Assembly (NCBI RefSeq): GCF_014078525.1
Contig: NZ_MU078694.1
Coordinates: 62,001 to 126,000, forward strand
Origin: Nitrosopumilus sp. b3
GTDB lineage: Archaea > Thermoproteota > Nitrososphaeria > Nitrososphaerales > Nitrosopumilaceae
Length of the DNA stretch: 64,000 nt
Direction of reading: 5' to 3'
A program made the position numbers and the translations under genes. Of the stretch, positions 29,773 through 38,624 are shown in pieces. The notes below the pieces were generated by a model. It had not been told where the DNA came from. It did no database searches and worked only from the letters and a program-made list of their open reading frames with translations. Each line of letters begins with the position of its first letter. Within the stretch, counting starts at the first letter, position 1.

Positions 29773-30855
29773 TTACACTTTGATTATATTTCTGGAAATC
29801 AAATTTTCCATTGCACGTAAATATTCTGATTCTGAAATTCTTTCATTTAACAACCACATTGTTGTTATTTTCCACCATTCTGGAATTACTATGTCGTGTT
29901 TTTTCATATCATATTTTGTATCAAAAAAATTGGTATCTGTAATTTTTGTTTTCTCTCCTACTGATAATACCTTTGTCTCATGATGCTCATATTGGAATAC
30001 TAGTCCAGTTTTTTTATCAATGATTTTAGTATTTTGACCTGTGATATCTGTTGCAAACCAAGATTGTTTATAATCATCATCAAAAGTAAATGTTGTCTCA
30101 CTTACAATTTTTATTTTTTCTGAGATACCCTCTCCTAAACTTTTTGGAACGGGTATTAAAAATTCATAATATTCGCAACAATCTTTTGATTTTACAAGTC
30201 CGCTCTTATCTAAAATTATCTCCTCCTCTATTTTCCCCTCTTTGGAGATTTTTTCTTGCTTCAAAACAATCTCATCATCATCAAAAGATTCTACCGTATG
30301 CTTTATTGTTGAAATATTGCCAAATTTATCAAAATGAGAATACTTGATGTATTCCCCTTCTTTGAAGCATATTTTGTTTTCTTCGCAATTCTTTTCAATA
30401 AAATTCAATTTTAAAATTCCTGATTCTAGCATTGTTCTAACGACATAAGCAAACCCTGCATCTTGATTTTCATCATTTATCCATAATTTTGCTTCTCTTT
30501 TTGCCCATTCGGGAATAATGTCTGGAATTACAATGTGCCTTTCCTTTATGTAGCTAGAATCCCCCAAGTATTTCTCTATCTCATTAATTAACACAATATC
30601 TCTTGCTTCGTGGGTGCTATTCCAAGCAACATGATTATACAAAATTGCACATGCCCTTAAATTTGGAAATTGTGGGTGCTGCAACGTTAAATCGTATATT
30701 CCAAGTAATTGGAATTCTTCATAAAAAAACTCACAAAATTTTAGGATATCTTCTGTGGTACTAATTTCAAAATCTGGGCTATGTGCAAAAGCGCTTTGAG
30801 CATTAAAACTAGCTATTATGGCAATTACAAAAATCCCAAAAACCACCGTTTTCAA
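29773..30855 (-). CDS. Secreted thaumarchaeal protein with two Trp-rich repeats
   Basis: 360 residues with an N-terminal signal peptide (cleavage near SAFAHSP, about residue 25). Two divergent copies of a ~36-residue repeat, pattern IPxWxKxxAxWWxxGxIxxxxFxxxIxxLIxxxII, occur at about residues 113-150 (IPEWAKREAKLWIN...) and 324-360 (IPEWWKITTMWLLN...). Between them is a beta-rich domain with a CCEYYEF motif. The same repeat is found in three other secreted proteins in this window. Function unknown; probably cell-surface or pseudoperiplasmic. Confidence 0.65.
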   Translation of the reverse strand: MKTVVFGIFVIAIIASFNAQSAFAHSPDFEISTTEDILKFCEFFYEEFQLLGIYDLTLQHPQFPNLRACAILYNHVAWNSTHEARDIVLINEIEKYLGDSSYIKERHIVIPDIIPEWAKREAKLWINDENQDAGFAYVVRTMLESGILKLNFIEKNCEENKICFKEGEYIKYSHFDKFGNISTIKHTVESFDDDEIVLKQEKISKEGKIEEEIILDKSGLVKSKDCCEYYEFLIPVPKSLGEGISEKIKIVSETTFTFDDDYKQSWFATDITGQNTKIIDKKTGLVFQYEHHETKVLSVGEKTKITDTNFFDTKYDMKKHDIVIPEWWKITTMWLLNERISESEYLRAMENLISRNIIKV

Positions 30856-30990
30856 TAATGAATCATATCTTGTTTTTGCTTATTAATTCCATGTAAAAAA
30901 TTCTTAAACATGAAGACCAATTTGGAATTTCAACATAACTTTGATCTTGAAATTGACTAGGTTTTTATTTTTGATATATTAACTTCATGT

Positions 30991-31368
30991 ATGTCTGATA
31001 ATGCTTTGAAATTATATGGTGAAAAGTGCAATGAACTACTCCGTGAAGAAGAAATACGTTTTGCAGGAATTGTTGATAAAGATGGTCAGCTAATAGCTGG
31101 TGGTTTCAAGGAGGGTCTTGTACCTCATGAAGGAGATGAAACTAGATTACAGTCTTTTCTTGAATTTGTGTCTAAAGCGTCTATAAGAAAAGAATATGAT
31201 GAGAGTTTGGGACCAATTAATTACCTTGCAGCAAGACGAGACAAGGCAGTTTTGGTAAGTTTTCCATTCCCTATCACACAAATCCTATTGTTGATATCTG
31301 CAGAGCCTACTGCAAATATTGAAACTTTGGCAAAAAAAGTTGTAGAAATATTCACGGATGTGACTTAA
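30991..31368 (+). CDS. Roadblock/LC7-like (DUF6659) protein
   Basis: 125 residues. An N-terminal helix is followed by RFAGIVDKDGQLIAGGF and NYLAARRDKAVLVSFPF, matching a roadblock-like alpha/beta fold seen in three other proteins of this window (36468, 47849, 48373). Such domains often bind small GTPases or act as dimeric platforms. ATG at 30991 follows a TATA-like GATATATTAA. Confidence 0.6.
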   Translation: MSDNALKLYGEKCNELLREEEIRFAGIVDKDGQLIAGGFKEGLVPHEGDETRLQSFLEFVSKASIRKEYDESLGPINYLAARRDKAVLVSFPFPITQILLLISAEPTANIETLAKKVVEIFTDVT

Positions 31369-31427
31369 CTTTCACAGAACTTTTTGTAGAATTGTTTAAT
31401 TATATCTGATCAAATTAGCATTCAAAC

Positions 31428-32468
31428 ATGAATTATTTTTTCATACTTTTTTTGATGTTACTTTTTATTCCTTTTAACTTAAATTCATCTTTTGCTGAAG
31501 TAACTGACTTTACAACCGATAAATCACTATATCATCTTGGAGACTCCATCAAAATTACTGGTAGTGTTGCATATGATTCTGCAATTCCATCAATAATCAT
31601 TCAAATCATTACCCCTAGTGGTAGTGGCTTGGCCCATATTGATAGTGCAATTCCCAAAAATGATGGTACTTTTTCTAAAACTCTTCATGCTGGAGGCCCA
31701 ACTTGGAATGAAGATGGAAAATACACTATCAAAATCTCTTATGTTGGAAACCTTGAAAAATCAATTGATTATAAAGAAATAAACCCTAATTCAGAATCCG
31801 AGAACTCTGAATCTGGTAATCCACAACCTTCACCTGCATTACCAGAAAAAACTAAAACAGAAACACCGCAATTAATTATTGAGACTGAATCTGAAATATC
31901 TTTCACAGAAAATCCTAAAATGAGAATTTTTGGATTCCCTTCATTTGAAAAATCCCCCCAATACTACATCGACAGATATTACACAGAGCCACAATACCAA
32001 TCATGGTTTGATTCACAATTTCCATTATATTCTATTGAAGATGTTGTAGGATATCCTACTACTCAAATTAACAACTTCCCTTCATTTGAAAAATCCCCCC
32101 AATACTACATCGACAGATATTACACAGAGCCACAATACCAATCATGGTTTGATTCACAATTCCCGGGTAAAACAATTTATGATGTCTTGGGATTTTCTAC
32201 AGACATTCCTGAGTGGATAAAAACATATGCAAAAAATTGGGCAACAGGTGATATTTCTGATTCTGAATTTATGTCTGGATTGGATTTTATGATACAAAAC
32301 AAAATTATTGTTATTCCTAACGTTGATTCTATTGATTCAAGCATAGATGATGTCCCATCTTGGTTTCGGAATACTTCCCACTGGTGGTCTAATGATTTAA
32401 TCTCTCAACAAGAATTCATCAATTCTATAAAATTTCTTATTGAAAAAGATATAATTTTAATTGAATAA
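31428..32468 (+). CDS. Secreted protein with Ig-like, YYTEPQY and Trp-rich repeats
   Basis: 346 residues. Signal peptide (cleavage near SSFAEVTD, about residue 23), then an Ig/CARDB-like beta domain (residues ~25-125), then a Pro/Ser/Glu linker. Two 47-residue units with SPQYYIDRYYTEPQYQSWF follow; the underlying DNA contains an exact 86-base duplication. The C terminus has two copies of the IPxW...WW repeat (IPEWIKTYAKNWATGDIS and VPSWFRNTSHWWSNDLIS). Likely a cell-surface protein; role unknown. Confidence 0.65.
   Translation: MNYFFILFLMLLFIPFNLNSSFAEVTDFTTDKSLYHLGDSIKITGSVAYDSAIPSIIIQIITPSGSGLAHIDSAIPKNDGTFSKTLHAGGPTWNEDGKYTIKISYVGNLEKSIDYKEINPNSESENSESGNPQPSPALPEKTKTETPQLIIETESEISFTENPKMRIFGFPSFEKSPQYYIDRYYTEPQYQSWFDSQFPLYSIEDVVGYPTTQINNFPSFEKSPQYYIDRYYTEPQYQSWFDSQFPGKTIYDVLGFSTDIPEWIKTYAKNWATGDISDSEFMSGLDFMIQNKIIVIPNVDSIDSSIDDVPSWFRNTSHWWSNDLISQQEFINSIKFLIEKDIILIE
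31935..32020 (+). repeat. 86-bp direct repeat, copy 1
   Basis: Identical to 32076-32161. The offset is 141 bases, 47 codons, so the reading frame is kept. Confidence 0.9.
32076..32161 (+). repeat. 86-bp direct repeat, copy 2
   Basis: Second copy of the in-frame duplication inside the secreted repeat protein. Confidence 0.9.
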
Positions 32469-32507
32469 TTCAGAATGGTTTTAATTCTATACTGGATAAA
32501 TAATTTT

Positions 32508-32963
32508 ATGAAAGCAACATTTGGCGCAGGGTGCTTTTGGCATGTTGAGGATTTATTGAATAAAACTAAAGGTGTTAAATCGACTAAAGTAGGCTACATT
32601 GGAGGCAAACTCCCAAATCCAACTTATGAAGAAGTATGTGCTGATAAAACTGGCCATGCAGAAGCTGTAGAGGTAGAATATGATCCTGATGAAATATCAT
32701 ATAAAGAACTTCTTGATGTATTTTGGAATAATCACAATCCTACAACCTTGAACCGTCAAGGACCAGACGTTGGAAATCAATACCGCTCTGCAATTTTTAT
32801 TCATGATGAAGAACAAAAAAAAATTGCAGAAAAATCAAAACAAGATCTTGAAAAATCAGGCAAGTTTGATGATCCTATAGTGACTGAGATAGTCCCTGCT
32901 CCCACTTTTTACAAAGCTGAGGAATACCATCAAAAGTATTTCAAGAAACACGGATTCTCTTAA
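32508..32963 (+). CDS. msrA: Peptide methionine sulfoxide reductase A
   Basis: 151 residues from the ATG at 32508 ([14 protein letters not shown]); the longer upstream frame adds only non-homologous residues. The catalytic Cys is in GCFWxxE. Further family motifs are [46 protein letters not shown] and YRSAIF. It repairs Met-S-sulfoxide after oxidative damage. Confidence 0.95.
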   Translation: MKATFGAGCFWHVEDLLNKTKGVKSTKVGYIGGKLPNPTYEEVCADKTGHAEAVEVEYDPDEISYKELLDVFWNNHNPTTLNRQGPDVGNQYRSAIFIHDEEQKKIAEKSKQDLEKSGKFDDPIVTEIVPAPTFYKAEEYHQKYFKKHGFS

Positions 32964-33059
32964 AATTATTTTACAATAACTATTGGAATATTCATACCGA
33001 TAATTTTACTGATCGCTGTTTTCATTAAATTTATCTAGTCATTTAATTGAGCAAAAACA

Positions 33060-33851
33060 GTGGAAGAAAAATTTCTTCAAATAGACGAAAATAAAATACG
33101 GTATCTTGAATCAGGCAATTCTCAAAAAACGCTAGTGCTTGTACATGGTTTAGGTGCATCAGCTGAAAGATGGGATAAGGTAATTCCTATTTTTGCAAAA
33201 CACTATAGAGTATTGGTTCCCGATCTTATTGGGTTTGGATATAGTGACAAACCTCTGGTAGATTATACTCCTGAGTACTTTTCAGATTTTTTAAGTAAAT
33301 TTTTCTCTTTGACAAATACTAAGAATGCTAGTGTAATTGGATCTTCTTTGGGGGGACAAGTATGTGCTGAATTCACTTTATCTCATCCGGAAAAAGTTGA
33401 AAAATTAATTCTAACCTCTCCTGCTGGAGTAATGGAGCATTCTACTCCTGCCCTTGATGCATACATTATGGCCGCTTTATATCCTAATGAAGTAAACGCA
33501 AAAAAAGCATTTGAGTTAATGGAAGGCTCTGGGGAAGAAGTTCCTGAAGAGATTGTTCATGGTTTTGTAGAGCGAATGAAATTGCCTAATGCAAAACTTG
33601 CATTCATGTCTACCATCTTAGGATTAAAAAACTCAAAGCTAGGTTCGTCAAAATTAGAATCAATAGTTGTTCCAACTTTAATTATTTGGGGTGCTGATGA
33701 TCCCGTCATTCCAATTGAAAACGCTGAAATTTTTATCTCTAAAATCCCTGGCTGCCAACTTTACACCATGGAAGGATGTGGGCATACTCCCTATGTACAG
33801 GATCCAAAGTCTTTTTCAAGTAAATCTTTGGAGTTTTTAACTAATTCTTAG
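33060..33851 (+). CDS. Alpha/beta hydrolase
   Basis: 263 residues, GTG start. LVHGLGASAERWDK (oxyanion region), nucleophile elbow VIGSSLGGQ (Ser ~94), acid in IIWGADDPVIP (~212), and catalytic His in EGCGHTPYVQDP (~240). This is the standard triad. Upstream of the phasin and PHA synthase genes, it might act on hydroxyacyl esters or oligomers, but the substrate is not shown by sequence. Confidence 0.85.
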   Translation: MEEKFLQIDENKIRYLESGNSQKTLVLVHGLGASAERWDKVIPIFAKHYRVLVPDLIGFGYSDKPLVDYTPEYFSDFLSKFFSLTNTKNASVIGSSLGGQVCAEFTLSHPEKVEKLILTSPAGVMEHSTPALDAYIMAALYPNEVNAKKAFELMEGSGEEVPEEIVHGFVERMKLPNAKLAFMSTILGLKNSKLGSSKLESIVVPTLIIWGADDPVIPIENAEIFISKIPGCQLYTMEGCGHTPYVQDPKSFSSKSLEFLTNS

Positions 33852-33885
33852 ATCATTTAAATACATCTATTCCCTATGATTACCT

Positions 33886-34311
33886 ATGAATGGTAATCAA
33901 AACCTATATGATCCTAGTGAAATGTTCAAATCTTGGATCAAAAAAAGTGGTCAAGCTCAAGCAGAATTTATGAAAAATTTTGGTGCCTTGATGACAAATC
34001 AACCTGGCAAAACATTTGATCCCTTAGAAACACTCAAAGGAGTTTCTGACAGTACTCGAAAAACTCAATCCAATATTATGGAAAATGTAACATCTATGCA
34101 AAACAAAAGCATGGATACCATGTTTAACATCGGACAAATGCTTCCATCCTTCATGAATTGGGGTGCATACAAAACTACCATTAGCAGTAATGGCAGAATC
34201 TCAATCCCTGAAGCTGAACGTAATGCACTTGGCTTGAGTGACGGTGACTTGGTTCAAGTTATCATCCTACCAATTGCAAAAAAATCAAAAACTAAGGAGG
34301 TGAAACAATGA
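33886..34311 (+). CDS. Phasin-like protein fused to AbrB-type domain
   Basis: 141 residues. The N-terminal ~90 residues are helical and phasin-like (MFKSWIKKSGQAQAEFMKNF, then TRKTQSNIMENVTSMQNKS). The C-terminal ~45 residues form an AbrB/MazE-like swapped-hairpin DNA-binding unit: KTTISSNGRISIPEAERNALGLSDGDLVQVIIL. In haloarchaea the AbrB-like PhaR regulates PHA genes and phasin PhaP is separate; here one polypeptide seems to combine both. It overlaps the next phasin gene by four bases (ATGA), implying co-translation. Confidence 0.7.
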   Translation: MNGNQNLYDPSEMFKSWIKKSGQAQAEFMKNFGALMTNQPGKTFDPLETLKGVSDSTRKTQSNIMENVTSMQNKSMDTMFNIGQMLPSFMNWGAYKTTISSNGRISIPEAERNALGLSDGDLVQVIILPIAKKSKTKEVKQ

Positions 34312-34733
34312 GTAAAAACGAAACAACCAGTAATCCAAAAGATCTATTTTCTACATATCAAGAAAATATTGACAAAATCTTCAATGGTATTAAGCAATCA
34401 GTACCTCAGTATCATCAATCAATTACTAACGTACAACAGGAATTCCTACAAGCATATGAAAATGTTGTAGATTCAACTATTACATTACAAAAAGAATATG
34501 CAAAGAAATCCGGTATTGCAGCAAATATTCCTGCAACTACACTAAAAGTAATGAATGATACAACAGAAGAAATTGTAAAAGCAACTTCAATTCAAAATCA
34601 AGTAGCACTTGCAACTATCGATGCAACACAACAAAACATCAAAACATTCAACGATAATGCAAAGTCATTTGCTGACCTAAACAGAAACATACTACAATCT
34701 TGGATTTCTGTATTCACTACAAAAAATAATTAG
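34308..34733 (+). CDS. Phasin-like PHA granule protein
   Basis: 141 residues, fully helical and amphipathic, rich in Gln, Asn, Thr and Ala, with no metal or catalytic motif. Composition and length match granule-coating phasins. Overlaps the AbrB-phasin gene and has a clear AGGAGGTGA-like site before its ATG (34294-34302). Assignment rests mostly on context beside phaC/phaE. Confidence 0.6.
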   Translation: MSKNETTSNPKDLFSTYQENIDKIFNGIKQSVPQYHQSITNVQQEFLQAYENVVDSTITLQKEYAKKSGIAANIPATTLKVMNDTTEEIVKATSIQNQVALATIDATQQNIKTFNDNAKSFADLNRNILQSWISVFTTKNN

Positions 34734-34760
34734 AAAGAATTTTTTTATTCTTTTTCTTTT

Positions 34761-35825
34761 TTATGATCTTTCAGCTAACCATTGTCCCAGCTCAGGCAAC
34801 ACTTTCTTTTGTGATAGTGAACTTGCAATCATTCCAACATGTCCTGTAGGATACATTCTCAATGTTTTGTCTTCACTTCCAATAGCATAATGCAAAGGCA
34901 TACTGCATTCAGGTGATACCAGGTGATCCCCTACTGCCACCTGCGTAAATACTGGCATGTCTATTTTCTTTAAATCAATTTTTTGCCCCTCTATGTACAT
35001 TTTATTTTGAATCAATAGATTATCTTGATAGATGTCTTTTATCCATTGTTTGAATAATTCTCCTGGGATTGGAGGTGTATCTCCTAACCATTTTTCTACT
35101 CTTAGGAAATTATCTACAAATTTTTTATTGTCTATATTTTTGAAGAATTTAACATATTTTTCGATTCCTTGCTCAAATGGTTTTAGCACTGAAAAGCAGT
35201 AATACATGAATTCAGGAGGCATGTTTCCGATGATTTCCACCATTTTATCCACATCCATGTGTTTTGCAAGATTGCTTATCACTGTAGTGTCTCTCCATCC
35301 GTCAATTACGGGTGCAGTTGCAATGTAATTTTTTACACTTTCGGGATGTAAAGATGAGTAAGCTGTCGCGATAGTTGCACCAGTACAATACCCTTGCAGT
35401 GAAATTTTTTCATTTGAAGATTCATTTTTGATATATTCGACATAAGAATCCAAATAACCATTGACATAATCATCAAAATCAAGATACTTATCCATGCTTG
35501 TGGGTGTTCCCCAATCTAACATGTATACATCAAATCCTTGTTGTAGTAAATTTCTCACCCAACTTTTTTCTGGTTGAATATCTAGAATATGATATCGGTT
35601 TATCAATGCATATGAAATTAGTAGTGGCGTTTTGTGTTGTTTTTCAGTAAGAGGTCTATAGTGTATTAGTCTGGTTTTATCCATCTTTTGTACAGTGTCG
35701 TGTGGAGTTACTTCCAAAACAATCTCGTCAGGTGCTGAAACTAATTTTGGAGCATTAATTACATTTTTACTAAATTTTAAAATCTCTTCAATGATCTTTG
35801 GATCTACTTTTGATTCACTTTGCAT
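34761..35825 (-). CDS. phaC: Class III polyhydroxyalkanoate synthase subunit PhaC
   Basis: 354 residues, the length of class III (two-subunit) synthases. The lipase-like box GYCTGA carries the catalytic Cys (about residue 148); Asp and His lie in VAVGDHLVSP and GHVGMIAS. VYMLDWGTPT and HYRPLTEKQHKTPLLI are typical PhaC segments. It polymerises 3-hydroxyacyl-CoA on granule surfaces. Its start overlaps the 3' end of phaE by 11 bases. Confidence 0.92.
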   Translation of the reverse strand: MQSESKVDPKIIEEILKFSKNVINAPKLVSAPDEIVLEVTPHDTVQKMDKTRLIHYRPLTEKQHKTPLLISYALINRYHILDIQPEKSWVRNLLQQGFDVYMLDWGTPTSMDKYLDFDDYVNGYLDSYVEYIKNESSNEKISLQGYCTGATIATAYSSLHPESVKNYIATAPVIDGWRDTTVISNLAKHMDVDKMVEIIGNMPPEFMYYCFSVLKPFEQGIEKYVKFFKNIDNKKFVDNFLRVEKWLGDTPPIPGELFKQWIKDIYQDNLLIQNKMYIEGQKIDLKKIDMPVFTQVAVGDHLVSPECSMPLHYAIGSEDKTLRMYPTGHVGMIASSLSQKKVLPELGQWLAERS

Positions 35826-36423
35826 TTTCCTTCATCTCCTTTTTCTTTAATTCTAATTCTAACTTTCCTACTCTTTTTTTTAATGAATGCATCTCTTTGT
35901 AAACTTCATCTATCTCTTCTTTACTTGGAAGATTTACTGATTGTAAAATTACATTTGCTATGTTATTCCAGTGTTTTGTCAATTCAAGTTCTTTTGATAC
36001 CAGTTTTCCATAATTATCTCCAAAATTTTCAGAATCAAATAATTCCGTAAAATCGTTATCAAAAATGTCAATCCATATTCGTTTGAATGCCTCTATCTGC
36101 TCTACATCCTGAGGTACTTCAGGTGCTTTTAGATTTACTTTCTTTTGGGCAATCCCCCAAGCTTCTGAAAGCTGTTTGTAGTATTGTGTGAGGTATTTGT
36201 TAAATTCCATTAAATCTTCATTAATCTCTATTAATTCCGTTGAAATTTTCTTAGAGTTTGCAGCAAATGCACGCATAGGCCCAATTGATGTGAGTGCTTG
36301 AGGCTTACTAGCCATTAGATGCATAATATCTGTCCAAAATAATGATAGATGCTTGAATTGATCTGACATTTCTTTTGATGGCTCTACTTTTTCTTTAGTT
36401 TGCTCTGGCTGCACAGATATCAT
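35815..36423 (-). CDS. phaE: PHA synthase subunit PhaE
   Basis: 202 residues, helical. The C-terminal NLPSKEEIDEVYKEMHSLKKRV segment is the recognisable conserved part of class III PhaE, followed by a Lys-rich coiled coil. PhaE activates PhaC. First gene of a phaE-phaC operon, divergent from the roadblock gene at 36468. Confidence 0.88.
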   Translation of the reverse strand: MISVQPEQTKEKVEPSKEMSDQFKHLSLFWTDIMHLMASKPQALTSIGPMRAFAANSKKISTELIEINEDLMEFNKYLTQYYKQLSEAWGIAQKKVNLKAPEVPQDVEQIEAFKRIWIDIFDNDFTELFDSENFGDNYGKLVSKELELTKHWNNIANVILQSVNLPSKEEIDEVYKEMHSLKKRVGKLELELKKKEMKENAK

Positions 36424-36467
36424 TTATCACAGCTCGCAATAAATAGATCGCTTGTAAAGTTAGACTA

Positions 36468-36860
36468 ATGGAGAATGCAGAAGAACTAGAAAAAATCTGT
36501 CAAAAAATCATTAAACTTGATCCCAAAATGCGCTCTGCAAGAATAATCAACAGCCGAGGCCATCTAGCAGCTGGTGGGATGAAAAAAGGACTGCTTTCAC
36601 TTGAAGCTCAAAAACAAGATGAGATGATGTTCATGGAATTAGCCCTACGTGTTAGGATGAGGCGTGAATTTGATCATGAATTTGGTAAAGTTCATTTTTC
36701 AATGTCTTATAGAGATAAGGTTATTGTAATGAGTTTCCCATTAAATAATGATGACGTATTACTTGTGTCATCTGAAAAAGAATTAGATTTTGGAAAATTA
36801 CCCTTTAAAGTCCTAAAAATAATTGAGCCTTTGAAAAAATCCCCCACAAAAACATTCTAA
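36468..36860 (+). CDS. Roadblock/LC7-like (DUF6659) protein
   Basis: 130 residues. Similar in layout to the gene at 30991: RSARIINSRGHLAAGGMKKG and FSMSYRDKVIVMSFPL are the matching strands. Divergent from phaE, 44 bases apart. Role unknown; a dimeric regulatory platform is possible. Confidence 0.6.
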   Translation: MENAEELEKICQKIIKLDPKMRSARIINSRGHLAAGGMKKGLLSLEAQKQDEMMFMELALRVRMRREFDHEFGKVHFSMSYRDKVIVMSFPLNNDDVLLVSSEKELDFGKLPFKVLKIIEPLKKSPTKTF

Positions 36861-36881
36861 AAAAGCTACAAAACACTCTCT

Positions 36882-37307
36882 ATGGAATTAAAAAATATGG
36901 TAACAAGTCAGAATGTTGATTGGGATGAGATAGAGTCAATGGTTAAAACACTTTCAAAAACTATTTCAAAATTACCTCGGACCTTTACAAGTATATCCAC
37001 TGTTAGTAGAGGTGGATTGATTCCTTCACGTTTACTTGCTGATCATCTTGGAATTGAGAAAATTCTAGTTGATAAAAAAAAGATATCTTCAGATTCTTTA
37101 TTTGTTGATGATATTTATGATACAGGTGAAACATTTAACAAAATTATTTCAATGATTGATGAACCATCAAAATTGGTCTTTGTTACATTATTTGCAAGAC
37201 GTGGCAAAAAATACCCTGAACAATTAATTTATGCTACAAAAACAAAAAATTCCGCATATGTTGTTTTTCCATGGGATAAATTAGAATTTAAAAGAGATAC
37301 GCATTAA
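36882..37307 (+). CDS. Phosphoribosyltransferase-family protein
   Basis: 141 residues (alternative ATG at 36897). Type I PRTase fold: SRGGLIPSRLLADHLG near residue 43 and the PRPP-binding SLFVDDIYDTGETF (about 71-84). The compact size and hood resemble archaeal xanthine-guanine type PRTases, though substrate is not fixed by sequence. Overlaps the convergent GIY-YIG-like gene by four bases. Confidence 0.85.
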   Translation: MELKNMVTSQNVDWDEIESMVKTLSKTISKLPRTFTSISTVSRGGLIPSRLLADHLGIEKILVDKKKISSDSLFVDDIYDTGETFNKIISMIDEPSKLVFVTLFARRGKKYPEQLIYATKTKNSAYVVFPWDKLEFKRDTH

Positions 37308-37600
37308 CTCATACAATGAGGTATGTTTCCCTCATGTCTTTTCTTATACTCTGAAATTAACTCTTTTTTTACTTCGTCAAAATTTGTTTCTTCCCTAAAT
37401 CTAATTCTAGTTGAATTTGAAACACATTTCTTCTCTAATGAATCAATAATTGATTTTTTCATGTTTTGGGAGCCTCCAATGAACAATATTATCATGGATT
37501 CATGCATCATATACACGCCAGGTTTTTCAGGAATTTCTAAAATACTCTCTTGATTGTTATCTTGCCACTCAGACCATTTACTTTCTAACATTTTAATCAT
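37304..37600 (-). CDS. GIY-YIG-like small protein, degenerate
   Basis: 98 residues; possible internal start ATG 37591. PEKPGVYMMHESMIILFIGGSQNMKKSIIDSLE follows the pattern of a UvrC-type GIY-YIG start (PGVYxxxD...IYVGKAKNLKxR), with GVY kept, FIG instead of Y(I/V)G and Ser for the usual Lys. The catalytic Arg is not obvious. It overlaps the end of the TFB gene by eight bases. Possibly a non-catalytic binding domain. Confidence 0.55.
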   Translation of the reverse strand: MIKMLESKWSEWQDNNQESILEIPEKPGVYMMHESMIILFIGGSQNMKKSIIDSLEKKCVSNSTRIRFREETNFDEVKKELISEYKKRHEGNIPHCMS

Positions 37601-38504
37601 TTAGCATTTTTCTTAATCCTGCACATCTGTTTCGTATCGTGACCTCTGTTACTCCAGATGCAATTGAAATATCTTTTTGAGATTTTATTTCTCCTGTGCT
37701 AATACATGCAAGATACAATGCTGCTGCGGCAATACCCATTGGGTCTTTTCCTGCCACAATGCCCAGTGTTTTTGCTTGATTTAAAATCTCAATTGCCTTT
37801 CGCTTACTTTTTTCACTCAACTCTGCAATGCTTGCAATTCTTGAAACTCCCTTGACTGGATCCACTACTGGCATTTTTAATTCGAGCTCTCTGAAAATTA
37901 ATCTGTAGCATCTTGCCACATCTTTTCTTCTAATGTTGATTCCTTTTGCAATATCATCTAATGTTCTAGGTGTTTCTGTGTTTCTACATGATGCATACAG
38001 GCAAGCTGCAACCAATCCTTGAATTGATCTGCCTCTAACTAGTTTCCTCTCCATGGCTTTTCTGTAAATGTAAGCTGCTTTCTCTACCACTGCATCAGTT
38101 AATGCAAGTTTATCCTTTAACTTGTCCATTTCATTAAGCGCTTGTCTTAGATTTCTATCTGCTGATGAATGTGCTTGTGTCCTACTGTCCCATGTTCTTA
38201 ATCTTTCAATTGAACTTTTTACACTTGCAGATAGTGGTTTTCCAGTAGAGTCCTTGTTAGCAGCTCCAATCACTGTTGATAATCCCATGTCGTGCATCGT
38301 TAATGATGTTCCAGCTCCAACTCTTGTACGATTTGTCTCATCATTTGAAAAAGAACGCCATTCAGCACCAGTGTCTGCGACTTTATCAGTAACTACAAAA
38401 CCACATTTTCCACAAAATAATTCCCCTGTGTCTTGATCAGTAACAATTTTCTGATTTCCACATGATGGGCATTTTGGGCCCGAAATCATTGTGTTTTTAA
38501 GCAT
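37593..38504 (-). CDS. tfb: Transcription initiation factor IIB
   Basis: 303 residues. Zinc ribbon CPSCGNQKIV...CGKCGFVV (residues ~12-37), B-reader/linker GAEWRSFSND and VGAGTSLTMHDMGLST, then two cyclin-fold repeats. The HTH IASGVTEVTIRNRCAGL near the C terminus contacts the BRE. This copy has all canonical features, unlike the paralogue at 50869. Confidence 0.96.
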   Translation of the reverse strand: MLKNTMISGPKCPSCGNQKIVTDQDTGELFCGKCGFVVTDKVADTGAEWRSFSNDETNRTRVGAGTSLTMHDMGLSTVIGAANKDSTGKPLSASVKSSIERLRTWDSRTQAHSSADRNLRQALNEMDKLKDKLALTDAVVEKAAYIYRKAMERKLVRGRSIQGLVAACLYASCRNTETPRTLDDIAKGINIRRKDVARCYRLIFRELELKMPVVDPVKGVSRIASIAELSEKSKRKAIEILNQAKTLGIVAGKDPMGIAAAALYLACISTGEIKSQKDISIASGVTEVTIRNRCAGLRKMLND

Positions 38505-38624
38505 AATAATCAGTTATTGACTAATTACCTTATTATCCATTTTACCTAATTTCTGCAGGTTAATTGTGTGTAGGTTAAGCTAATACTTGTTCTCAATAAT
38601 TAGAACATGATCGAATTTTTGAAA

